Shown one piece after another: positions 15,256-22,818 of a stretch of DNA of 64,000 nt. The notes beneath the pieces are model-generated. The model saw only the letters and a program-made list of their open reading frames with translations, did no database searches and had not been told where the DNA came from. Where the stretch lies: positions 3,596,001-3,660,000 of the forward strand of contig OY970284.1 in NCBI GenBank assembly GCA_963715895.1. The letters run 5' to 3'. A program made the translations under genes and the position numbers. Numbering within the stretch: the first letter of the stretch is position 1; the number at the start of each line of letters is the position of its first letter. Source of the DNA: JADGNZ01 sp963715895 (GTDB lineage Bacteria > Acidobacteriota > Thermoanaerobaculia > Gp7-AA8).

Positions 15256-16677
15256 TCAAGCTCGTCCTGAATCCGAGTACCCCAGCGCACCCAGCACCTC
15301 TCCGAGCGTCCGGCACGCCACCGCGATCCGTCGTTCGCTCGTACCGCCGAAGCCGAGCACCAGCCCGCTCTTCGTCCGTGAACCGGCGTAGCAGCTCGAC
15401 AGCGCGATGGCGTCGATGCCGCGCTGGGCTGCTTCCTTCACGACCATCCGGTCGTCCATCCCCTCGGGAAGGAATGCCGCGATGTGCAGGCCGGCGTCGA
15501 TGTTGTGCGGGACGAGGCCGCCGGCGTGCTCGCGAAGACCGCGTACGAGGGCGTCGCGGCGTTTCTCGTAGAGGGCGCGCATGCGACGGACGTGCCGGCC
15601 GAAATGGCCCTCGGTCAGGAACTCGGTGACCACGAGCTGCTCGAGCAGGGGAGAGAAGAGATCGATCGACTCGCGATGGCGGACGAAGGAGTCCATCAGA
15701 TCGCGCGGCACGACGACGTATCCGAGGCGAAGGGCGGGGAAGAGGACGCGGCTGAAGGTGCCGATGTAGATGACGCGCGAGGCGGTGTCCATCCCCTGCA
15801 GTGCGCCGAGGGGGCGGCTGGCGTAGCGGTACTCGCTGTCGTAATCGTCCTCGATGATCCAGGCGCCGCTGCGCCGCGCCCATTCCAGGAGGGCCAGGCG
15901 CCGTGAGGCCGACATCGACATCCCCAGCGGGTACTGATGGGACGGGGTGACGTAGACGGCCCGGACCTTGCGGCCGATCTGGTCGACGATGATCCCTTCG
16001 TCGTCGACGGGGATGGGGACGATGCGCGCGCCGGTGCCGCTCAACGCCTCGCGCGCGCCGGGATAGCCCGGCTCTTCGATACAGACCGTGCCGCCGCGGC
16101 CGAGGAGCGCGCGCGCGCAGATCTGGAGCGCCATCTGCGAGCCGGAGACGATCAGCACCTCGCCGGCGTCGCAATGCACGGCTCGCGACGTGCGCAGGTA
16201 ATCGGCGACGGCGCGCCGCAGCGGCGCGTGTCCGGCCGCGTCGCCGTAGGCCATCTGTTCGATCGTCAATTGTCTGGCGTGCTTCGAGACCAGCCGCGAC
16301 CAGAGCCGCAGCGGAAAGCGGTCGAGCGCCGGGAGGCTGACCCGAAACGGTCCCAGACGCGGCGGCGCCGGGCGTAGCGGCGCCGCTGTCTTTAGCGGCA
16401 GCGTCGCCACCGGACGTGCCAGCTCGTCAGGGATGGAATCCTTAACATACGTCCCCGATCCCGCCCGCCCTTCGATGTACCCCTCGTGCAGCAGTTGTTC
16501 GAAGGCGTTCACCACCGGCAGCCGCGAAATGTTCAGCTCCGCGGCCAGGGTGCGCGTCGAGGGGAGCCGTTCGCCGGGACGCAGGTGCCCGGAGAGGATG
16601 GCGGCGCGGTAGCCGTCGTAGATCTGCCTGTAGAACGGGATGCCCGAACGGTTGTCGAAGGTCACCAGAGTGGTCAT
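15256..16677 (-). CDS. MocR/PdxR-type GntR regulator with aminotransferase domain
   Basis: 473 residues from ATG 16677 (an in-frame ATG at 16701 is also possible). The N-terminal GntR winged helix is SGIPFYRQIYDGYRAAILSGHLRPGERLPSTRTLAAEL. A linker and a fold-type I aminotransferase-like domain follow, with VTPSHQYPLGMSMS, IIEDDYDSEYRY and GTFSRVLFPALRLGYVV; the Lys equivalent of the PLP-binding site appears to be replaced in GTFSRVLFP (MocR consensus is GTFSKxLxP). MocR proteins sense PLP or amino compounds. The divergent NIPSNAP operon is the likely target, with two direct repeats between them. Confidence 0.88.
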   Translation of the reverse strand: MTTLVTFDNRSGIPFYRQIYDGYRAAILSGHLRPGERLPSTRTLAAELNISRLPVVNAFEQLLHEGYIEGRAGSGTYVKDSIPDELARPVATLPLKTAAPLRPAPPRLGPFRVSLPALDRFPLRLWSRLVSKHARQLTIEQMAYGDAAGHAPLRRAVADYLRTSRAVHCDAGEVLIVSGSQMALQICARALLGRGGTVCIEEPGYPGAREALSGTGARIVPIPVDDEGIIVDQIGRKVRAVYVTPSHQYPLGMSMSASRRLALLEWARRSGAWIIEDDYDSEYRYASRPLGALQGMDTASRVIYIGTFSRVLFPALRLGYVVVPRDLMDSFVRHRESIDLFSPLLEQLVVTEFLTEGHFGRHVRRMRALYEKRRDALVRGLREHAGGLVPHNIDAGLHIAAFLPEGMDDRMVVKEAAQRGIDAIALSSCYAGSRTKSGLVLGFGGTSERRIAVACRTLGEVLGALGYSDSGRA

Positions 16678-16730
16678 AGCGAAAATCCGTGGAATGGTCA
16701 TCGTGAAAATACCACTGGATCTCTACGATG
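16671..16730 (+). promoter_or_regulatory. Divergent control region with two MocR-type direct repeats
   Basis: TGGTCATAGCGAAAAT (16671-16686) and TGGTCATCGTGAAAAT (16695-16710) are direct repeats at 24-bp spacing, the usual layout of MocR sites. A -10-like TACGAT (16725-16730) ends 6 nt before the ATG at 16736, with no Shine-Dalgarno sequence, suggesting a leaderless promoter for the plus-strand operon. The first repeat overlaps the regulator's start. Confidence 0.6.
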
Positions 16731-16735
16731 TCCGC

Positions 16736-17203
16736 ATGAGCAATCACGATTTCGATTTCATCTTCGGCAGTTGGAAGATCCACAACCGGCGCCTCAAAGA
16801 GCCGCTGGCGGGGAGCAGCGAGTGGCTGGAGTTCGACTCCACCTACTTCGCGCGGCCGGTCTGGGGCGGCCTGGCCAACATCGACGAATACGAGGCGCTG
16901 GAGAGCCCGTGGGGCGAGATCCACGGCATGACACTGCGCCTCTACGACCCGAAGTCGGAGCAGTGGACCATCTACTGGGCCAACCGCAACAACGGCAAGC
17001 TCGATCCTCCGATGACCGGCGCCTGGAAGAACGGTGTGGGCGAGTTCTACGATCAGGAGCTATTCCGCGGCCGCATGATCTACGTCCGCTTTCTCTGGAT
17101 GCATGAGTCGGAGAACACGGCGCGCTGGGAGCAGGCCTTTTCCGACGACGGCGGAAAGACGTGGGAGACGAACTGGATCATGGAGAAGGAGCGGGTCCTG
17201 TGA
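16736..17203 (+). CDS. Lipocalin-like conserved protein (DUF1579-type)
   Basis: 155 residues. Begins MSNHDFDFIFGSWKIHNRRLKEP and continues with LRLYDPKSEQWTIYWANRN, GVGEFYDQELFRGRMIYVRF and WEQAFSDDGGKTWETNWIMEKER: a beta-barrel pattern of FxxGxW-start proteins (DUF1579/THAP4-like), whose members bind small hydrophobic ligands or are uncharacterised. The start at 16736 is chosen by homology-like N-terminus; the longer frame covers the operator. Its stop overlaps the next gene's GTG start, so the two form an operon controlled from the MocR site. Confidence 0.75.
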   Translation: MSNHDFDFIFGSWKIHNRRLKEPLAGSSEWLEFDSTYFARPVWGGLANIDEYEALESPWGEIHGMTLRLYDPKSEQWTIYWANRNNGKLDPPMTGAWKNGVGEFYDQELFRGRMIYVRFLWMHESENTARWEQAFSDDGGKTWETNWIMEKERVL

Positions 17204-17745
17204 GCGAGGTCTTCGAGCTCCGCCAGTACACGCTCCACCCCGGCCAGCGCGACGTTCTCATCCATCTGTTCGAGCGCGCCTTCATCGACACCCAGGAAGC
17301 CGTCGGCATGCGCGTCCTCGGCTCGTTTCGCGATCTCGACGATCCCGACCGCTTCGTCTGGTTCCGAAGCTTCCCCGACATGGTGCAGCGCAAGGAAGCG
17401 TTGACCCGCTTCTACGGCGGCCCGGTCTGGAAAGCGCATCGCGACGAAGCCAATGCCACGATGATCGACTCGGACAACGCCCTGCTCCTCCGCCTGGCCG
17501 ATCCGCGCTTCCCGTTTCCGTCACGCCTCGATGCGCCGCTGCTCGAGCTAACGGTTTACGAGGCTGGATCGATCGAAAACGTTTCGATGCCTCTGTTGCG
17601 TACGGAGACCGCGGAAAACACCTATCCCGCGCTCCCGGTGCGCGCCGGCGAGAACGTGATCGTGTCGTTCTCCTCCGAGCCGCTGCCGTTGCCGGTGCAG
17701 CAGAAGCTCCGTCTTCAGCCGACGACGAAGTCGCGGCTTCGGTAA
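17200..17745 (+). CDS. NIPSNAP-family protein
   Basis: 181 residues from a GTG (17200) that overlaps the previous stop. VFELRQYTLHPGQRDVLIHLFERAF and MRVLGSFRDLDDPDRFVWFRSFPDMVQRKEAL are characteristic of the NIPSNAP ferredoxin-like fold. Cofactor and substrate are unknown. Co-transcribed with the lipocalin-like gene and divergent from the MocR regulator, so it probably serves a catabolic or detoxifying step that the regulator senses. The stop is followed at once by the long palindromic repeat. Confidence 0.87.
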   Translation: MSEVFELRQYTLHPGQRDVLIHLFERAFIDTQEAVGMRVLGSFRDLDDPDRFVWFRSFPDMVQRKEALTRFYGGPVWKAHRDEANATMIDSDNALLLRLADPRFPFPSRLDAPLLELTVYEAGSIENVSMPLLRTETAENTYPALPVRAGENVIVSFSSEPLPLPVQQKLRLQPTTKSRLR

Positions 17746-17869
17746 CCCGCATTTCAACACACTCTCACGTAAATCGTCGGCACTCTGTTACCCGTCGAGG
17801 GCCTTCTCCCCCGCGGTTTCTGGCGGGGGAGGGCCCGCCGGCCTTCGGCCGACCGCCGTGGACGAAGTT

Positions 17870-18060
17870 GCAGGCGGGACCAGCCGGACCGACCTTTTGC
17901 GGTGTCTAAGACGCGAAGAGGTCGAAACCTTAACTGAGGCTACAGAGCCCCGTGGGGGAGGCTGATCCCGCGCCGGCATAGGTACCACCGTTTGATGACG
18001 TTCGGAAGTCCGAACAAGCACGCAGAGCAGATTCTGAGTTCGAATGGCGGCGTACGCGTT
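17870..18060 (+). ncRNA. Predicted IS110 bridge RNA, copy 1 (limits approximate)
   Basis: In the 5' non-coding end, GTGGGGGAG (17952-17960) matches the left target half GCGGGGGAG at 8 of 9 bases. CAGAGCAG (18023-18030) matches the element's own right end TTCAGAGCAG. The order target guide then donor guide is that of known IS110-group bridge RNAs. A hairpin GTTCGG/CCGAAC (18000-18015) lies between. The right-half guides could not be found by eye. Confidence 0.45.
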
Positions 18061-18088
18061 CTTGGACACCTCATGAAAGGAGGGTGTC

Positions 18089-19315
18089 ATGGAAGTAGTC
18101 GTTGTAGTGGGAGCAGGTCTGGACGTGCACAAAAAGAAAATCGTGGCGTGTTGTATCGATGGGCGGAGCAGCCCGCCGACGGTGGTCACGTGCACATTCG
18201 GAACGTTTCGCGATGAGATCGAGCGCATGCGTGATTGGTTGATCCAAAGGCAGTGCACGCATGTGGCGATGGAAAGCACCGGCGTGTATTGGATGCCGGT
18301 ATACCAAGTGCTGGAGGGAGTACTGGAAATCATCCTCGGGAACCCCCGCCACATGGCGAATGTACCCGGACGAAAGACGGATGTTTCCGATGCGCAGTGG
18401 ATCGCCAAGCTTCTGCGACATGGCCTGATTCAACCGAACTTCGTTCCACCGCGGCCGATCCGTGATCTGAGACAGGCCTCGCGTTACCGGCGCAAGCTGA
18501 TGCAGACGCGCACGGCATGTCTGCTGCGCGTGGAGAAGCTTCTGCAGTGCGCGACCATCAAGCTGTCTTCGGTTGCCTCAGATATTTTCGGGGTCTCTGG
18601 ACGTCTGATGCTGGCCGGATTGGCTGGCGGAGTGACGGATCCTCGGGAGTTGTCGGAGTTGGCCAAAGGGAGGCTGCGTGGGAAGCGAGGGGCGCTGATG
18701 CGTGCCTTTCGAGGATCATTCAGCAAGGAAGACGCGAGCCTGCTGCGAGTGGAATTGAAGGTCATCGCCGATCTGGAAGCTCAGATCGAGCAATTAGAAA
18801 AGCTCATTCAGAAGAAAGTCGGCCCCTTCGAAGACGTGATCGCCTTGCTCGACACCATTCCCGGCGTGAACCGGATATTGGCAATCGATCTGATCGCTGA
18901 GATCGGAACGGACATGACGGCCTGGAAGACTGATCGTCAGTTCGCAGCCTGGTCGGGAACCTGTCCCGGCAATCGCGAAAGTGCCGGCGTTCGCAAAAAG
19001 GCAAAGGCTCGCGAAGGGAACCCCTACGTGAAAACCATCCTCATTCAGGCCGCAGTGGGTGCCTCACAGACCATCGGTTCGCACCTCGCGCACCGCTTCC
19101 ACCGCCTTGCTGCGCGCCGCGGACCTCGACGTGCCTTCGTGGCTGTCGCTCGCGAAATCGCTGTCGCGCTCTACCACATGATCTCCAAGAAGGTCCCGTA
19201 CACCCCACCCCGGAATGCTGATCCCGAGGTCACCCGACAACAACGCTCGCGCCATCTCATGCGTGAGCTCACCAAGCTCGGTTATGAGGTGAACTGTAAG
19301 CCACTGAACACCTAA
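18089..19315 (+). CDS. IS110-family recombinase (DEDD), copy 1
   Basis: 408 residues. The N-terminal RuvC-like domain has D12 in GLDVHKK, E62 in AMESTG, and D98/D101 in KTDVSDAQ. The C-terminal Tnp domain has IPGVNRILAIDLIAEIG and CPGNRESAG, where S298 is the likely catalytic Ser. AAAGGAGG stands 4 nt before the ATG. The protein is identical to copy 2 at 21203-22429. It excises the element as a circle and inserts it without long target duplications, guided in this family by a bridge RNA. Confidence 0.97.
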   Translation: MEVVVVVGAGLDVHKKKIVACCIDGRSSPPTVVTCTFGTFRDEIERMRDWLIQRQCTHVAMESTGVYWMPVYQVLEGVLEIILGNPRHMANVPGRKTDVSDAQWIAKLLRHGLIQPNFVPPRPIRDLRQASRYRRKLMQTRTACLLRVEKLLQCATIKLSSVASDIFGVSGRLMLAGLAGGVTDPRELSELAKGRLRGKRGALMRAFRGSFSKEDASLLRVELKVIADLEAQIEQLEKLIQKKVGPFEDVIALLDTIPGVNRILAIDLIAEIGTDMTAWKTDRQFAAWSGTCPGNRESAGVRKKAKAREGNPYVKTILIQAAVGASQTIGSHLAHRFHRLAARRGPRRAFVAVAREIAVALYHMISKKVPYTPPRNADPEVTRQQRSRHLMRELTKLGYEVNCKPLNT

Positions 19316-19433
19316 CCTGCTCTCGCGGGCCGCGCCCACGGCCGACAAAACAACCTCCCCTCGAACGGCCTTTCGAGCCGCCCAGTACCTTTCTGTCTCC
19401 CCACCCACCCAAACTTCAGAGCAGAAGGTGCCG

Positions 19434-20959
19434 TGTACAGACCTGATACATAGGTAACAGATCGGCCCGGGGACATGGGTAACAGTCGGGAGCCGGTTCA
19501 GGGGCGTCGAGGAAGACCGACGATGCCCTGGAAGGCGACGAGTGTGACCGATCAAAGAGCGAAGTTCATGCTTGACTACAACGAACGGGTGCGAACGGGG
19601 CAGACCACGATGTTTGCGCTGTGTGCCGAGCACGGAGTGAGTCGAAAGACTGGGTACAAGATTGTTTTGCGATACCAGCAGAGTGGCTGGCAAGGTCTGG
19701 CGGATCACTCGCGCGCGCCGCTCGGCGGCAAGCACTGGATCAGTCCGGAGACGATCAGCGCCGTGCTCGATGTCCGTCTCGATTTTCCGCAGTGGGGCTC
19801 GAGAAAGATCGTGGCCTATCTGCACGACATCGAGCCCAACCAGCAATGGCCTGTGGCCAGCGTGGTTCACGAGTGGATCAAGCAGGCCGGAATGGTGATC
19901 AATCACCCTGGCCCTCGACAACGTTTCCCGCATCCAGGCCGGCCGCTGTCGGCGCCGATCGAAAGTCCCAACCAACAATGGAGCACCGACTTCAAGGGTC
20001 ACTTCCGAACCAAAGATCGGCGTTACTGCTACCCCTTGACCGTGGCCGACTCGTTCAGCCGCTACATCATCGGTTGTCAGGCTCTGAGTGCGCCCACGCT
20101 CGAACTGGCCTGGCCCGTGTTCGTGAGGCTCTTCCGTGAGCACGGGTTACCTGATGCCATCCTTTCCGACAACGGCACCCCATTTTCATCCAACTCGGTC
20201 AAGAGGCTCTCGAAGTTGTCGGTGCGCTGGATACGCCTGGGAATTGAGCCTCGTCTGATCCAGCCCGGTAAGCCCCAGCAGAACGGCCGCCTTGAACGCA
20301 TGCATCGAACCATGAAGGCTGAAGCGTGTGCCCAGCCTGCTGCCGACTGTCGCCGCCAGCAGCCTGTGTTCGACAGGTTCCTCGATCACTACAACTTCAT
20401 TCGTCCGCATGAAGCCCTTGGCCAGACACCACCTGCGCGCAGCTATGTCCGGTCTTCGCGCGAGTACCCCAAGCAGCTACCGGAGATCGCGTATCCCTCC
20501 AGCTACCAACTCCGTCGCGTTCGGAGCAGCGGCGAGATCAAGTGGAAAGGTCAGTGGTTCTTTCTGAGCGAGTCACTCGTGGGCGAGATGATCGCCTTCG
20601 AAGACATTGACGATGGTTGCTCGATCATTCGATTCGGCCCCCTGGAACTCGGTTACCACTCCGAGCGAGAGCACAAGCTTTACCTCGACCGATCCAGGCC
20701 TGCGCAGCAGGCAACTGCGTCCAGCCAACAACCCGACAAGGAGTAGCCCTCAGGTCATGTTCGCGCCGAAGACCCGCCCTGCCGTCTGTCCCGATCTTTG
20801 AAGGTCGACACCCCCTCCTCGATCCTCCCCCTCAAGGGGGAGGAGGAAAAGCATCGCCTCATGCTGAAGGCAACGCAACTCCGAAACATCAACCTCCCGC
20901 CCCCCTCAGTGTTACCTATGTTCCCGGTCTAAAGTGTTACCTATGTTCCAGGTTGCACA
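19434..20959 (+). mobile_element. IS481-family insertion sequence (1526 bp)
   Basis: Left end TGTACAGACCTG + ACATAGGTAACA-type terminus, right end its near inverted copy finishing GGTTGCACA. Each end carries a second subterminal ACATRGGTAACA word. It is flanked by CCG on both sides (19431-19433 and 20960-20962); removing it with one CCG restores AAGGTGCCGACAGGCGG exactly as in the intact repeat. A GGGGGAGG hairpin follows the transposase gene. Confidence 0.88.
19523..20746 (+). CDS. IS481-family DDE transposase
   Basis: 407 residues from ATG 19523, which has GAGGAAG 7 nt upstream (an in-frame GTG-type start at 19475 is less likely). N-terminal helix-turn-helix (FALCAEHGVSRKTGYKIVLRY). The rve/integrase core has D156 (STDFKGHF), D216 (LSDNGTPF) and E258 (NGRLERMHRTMK), the expected DDE triad. 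It is full length and apparently intact. Confidence 0.95.
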   Translation: MPWKATSVTDQRAKFMLDYNERVRTGQTTMFALCAEHGVSRKTGYKIVLRYQQSGWQGLADHSRAPLGGKHWISPETISAVLDVRLDFPQWGSRKIVAYLHDIEPNQQWPVASVVHEWIKQAGMVINHPGPRQRFPHPGRPLSAPIESPNQQWSTDFKGHFRTKDRRYCYPLTVADSFSRYIIGCQALSAPTLELAWPVFVRLFREHGLPDAILSDNGTPFSSNSVKRLSKLSVRWIRLGIEPRLIQPGKPQQNGRLERMHRTMKAEACAQPAADCRRQQPVFDRFLDHYNFIRPHEALGQTPPARSYVRSSREYPKQLPEIAYPSSYQLRRVRSSGEIKWKGQWFFLSESLVGEMIAFEDIDDGCSIIRFGPLELGYHSEREHKLYLDRSRPAQQATASSQQPDKE

Positions 20960-21202
20960 CCGACAGGCGGATGAGGGGGCGCTCGCGCGTGCGTTATTCG
21001 CGCGCGACTCGTACTTTCAAGCTGCCGTTCGGACAACGATGCAAGATCGTTTCTGACGCGTTTTCGCCTCCCTCATCCGCCTGTCGGCACCTTCTGCTCT
21101 GAAGTTTGGGTGGGTGGGGAGACAGAAAGGTACTGGGCGGCTCGAAAGGCCGTTCGAGGGGAGGTTGTTTTGTCGGCCGTGGGCGCGGCCCGCGAGAGCA
21201 GG

Positions 21203-22429
21203 TTAGGTGTTCAGTGGCTTACAGTTCACCTCATAACCGAGCTTGGTGAGCTCACGCATGAGATGGCGCGAGCGTTGTTGTCGGGTGACCTCGGGATCAG
21301 CATTCCGGGGTGGGGTGTACGGGACCTTCTTGGAGATCATGTGGTAGAGCGCGACAGCGATTTCGCGAGCGACAGCCACGAAGGCACGTCGAGGTCCGCG
21401 GCGCGCAGCAAGGCGGTGGAAGCGGTGCGCGAGGTGCGAACCGATGGTCTGTGAGGCACCCACTGCGGCCTGAATGAGGATGGTTTTCACGTAGGGGTTC
21501 CCTTCGCGAGCCTTTGCCTTTTTGCGAACGCCGGCACTTTCGCGATTGCCGGGACAGGTTCCCGACCAGGCTGCGAACTGACGATCAGTCTTCCAGGCCG
21601 TCATGTCCGTTCCGATCTCAGCGATCAGATCGATTGCCAATATCCGGTTCACGCCGGGAATGGTGTCGAGCAAGGCGATCACGTCTTCGAAGGGGCCGAC
21701 TTTCTTCTGAATGAGCTTTTCTAATTGCTCGATCTGAGCTTCCAGATCGGCGATGACCTTCAATTCCACTCGCAGCAGGCTCGCGTCTTCCTTGCTGAAT
21801 GATCCTCGAAAGGCACGCATCAGCGCCCCTCGCTTCCCACGCAGCCTCCCTTTGGCCAACTCCGACAACTCCCGAGGATCCGTCACTCCGCCAGCCAATC
21901 CGGCCAGCATCAGACGTCCAGAGACCCCGAAAATATCTGAGGCAACCGAAGACAGCTTGATGGTCGCGCACTGCAGAAGCTTCTCCACGCGCAGCAGACA
22001 TGCCGTGCGCGTCTGCATCAGCTTGCGCCGGTAACGCGAGGCCTGTCTCAGATCACGGATCGGCCGCGGTGGAACGAAGTTCGGTTGAATCAGGCCATGT
22101 CGCAGAAGCTTGGCGATCCACTGCGCATCGGAAACATCCGTCTTTCGTCCGGGTACATTCGCCATGTGGCGGGGGTTCCCGAGGATGATTTCCAGTACTC
22201 CCTCCAGCACTTGGTATACCGGCATCCAATACACGCCGGTGCTTTCCATCGCCACATGCGTGCACTGCCTTTGGATCAACCAATCACGCATGCGCTCGAT
22301 CTCATCGCGAAACGTTCCGAATGTGCACGTGACCACCGTCGGCGGGCTGCTCCGCCCATCGATACAACACGCCACGATTTTCTTTTTGTGCACGTCCAGA
22401 CCTGCTCCCACTACAACGACTACTTCCAT
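21203..22429 (-). CDS. IS110-family recombinase (DEDD), copy 2
   Basis: 408 residues, identical in sequence to copy 1, with the same D12, E62, D98/D101 and S298. The identity implies recent duplication of the element. No frameshift or premature stop, so both copies may be active. Confidence 0.97.
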   Translation of the reverse strand: MEVVVVVGAGLDVHKKKIVACCIDGRSSPPTVVTCTFGTFRDEIERMRDWLIQRQCTHVAMESTGVYWMPVYQVLEGVLEIILGNPRHMANVPGRKTDVSDAQWIAKLLRHGLIQPNFVPPRPIRDLRQASRYRRKLMQTRTACLLRVEKLLQCATIKLSSVASDIFGVSGRLMLAGLAGGVTDPRELSELAKGRLRGKRGALMRAFRGSFSKEDASLLRVELKVIADLEAQIEQLEKLIQKKVGPFEDVIALLDTIPGVNRILAIDLIAEIGTDMTAWKTDRQFAAWSGTCPGNRESAGVRKKAKAREGNPYVKTILIQAAVGASQTIGSHLAHRFHRLAARRGPRRAFVAVAREIAVALYHMISKKVPYTPPRNADPEVTRQQRSRHLMRELTKLGYEVNCKPLNT

Positions 22430-22457
22430 GACACCCTCCTTTCATGAGGTGTCCAAG

Positions 22458-22648
22458 AACGCGTACGCCGCCATTCGAACTCAGAATCTGCTCTGCGTGC
22501 TTGTTCGGACTTCCGAACGTCATCAAACGGTGGTACCTATGCCGGCGCGGGATCAGCCTCCCCCACGGGGCTCTGTAGCCTCAGTTAAGGTTTCGACCTC
22601 TTCGCGTCTTAGACACCGCAAAAGGTCGGTCCGGCTGGTCCCGCCTGC
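22458..22648 (-). ncRNA. Predicted IS110 bridge RNA, copy 2 (limits approximate)
   Basis: Mirror image of the copy-1 region. The GTGGGGGAG guide is at 22566-22558 and CAGAGCAG at 22495-22488 on the minus strand. Same reasoning and same uncertainty as copy 1. Confidence 0.45.
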
Positions 22649-22804
22649 AACTTCGTCCACGGCGGTCGGCCGAAGGCCGGCGGGCCCTCCCCCCGCAAAA
22701 ACCCGCGGGGGGAGAAGGCCCTCGGCGAAAGGGCGTGGCAAGAAACGAAGCAATGCTGTGAGAAATGCGGGCTAAGGAGACGCCAGCGCTCCGGTCACGC
22801 CCTC

Positions 22805-22818
22805 CTATAATCCACCAC
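22805..22818 (+). promoter_or_regulatory. Leaderless-type promoter of the OmpA-like lipoprotein gene
   Basis: A consensus TATAAT (22805-22810) ends exactly 8 nt before the ATG at 22819 and no Shine-Dalgarno sequence is present. The transcript would begin at or next to the start codon. Confidence 0.55.

Larger units (their letters stand above)
17832..19424 (+). mobile_element. IS110-family insertion sequence, copy 1 (1593 bp)
   Basis: Ends were found by comparing both copies and the empty site at 6739-7014. The element starts GGCCCGCCGGCC and ends CTTCAGAGCAG, and is inserted after GCGGGGGAG and before AAGGTGCCG, with AG as the likely 2-bp core. There are no terminal inverted repeats or longer target duplications, as usual in IS110. 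The 257-nt 5' non-coding end is longer than the 3' one (109 nt), as in IS110-group elements with a 5' bridge RNA. Confidence 0.9.
21094..22686 (-). mobile_element. IS110-family insertion sequence, copy 2 (1593 bp, inverted)
   Basis: Same length and same ends as copy 1, on the opposite strand, in the mirror arm of the same palindromic repeat. On the minus strand it lies between GCGGGGGGAG and AAGGTGCCGACAGG, the same position as copy 1. The two copies form a 1.6-kb inverted repeat about 1.7 kb apart. Confidence 0.9.
17746..22783. repeat. Long palindromic repeat interrupted by IS110 (twice) and IS481
   Basis: Joining 17746-17831, 19425-19433, 20963-21093 and 22687-22783 rebuilds a repeat of the family at 6739-7014: GTTACCCGTCGAGGGCC, hairpin ...GCGGGGGAG/AAGGTGCCG, ACAGGCGGATGAGGG, core, then the mirror arm CCTCATCCGCCTGTCGG/CACCTT. 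The three elements fill the rest of the 5 kb. The order of insertion is not shown by the sequence. Confidence 0.85.

Noticed and set aside
15256..15300. The 42-bp array as part of a protein repeat domain (frames with ITRACL repeats)
   Set aside because: The frames lack start signals and the array lies beyond the MocR stop codon.
17832..22686. Composite transposon with inverted IS110 ends
   Set aside because: Nothing but an IS481 and repeat sequence lies between them, and each IS110 copy is explained by independent insertion at a mirror target site.
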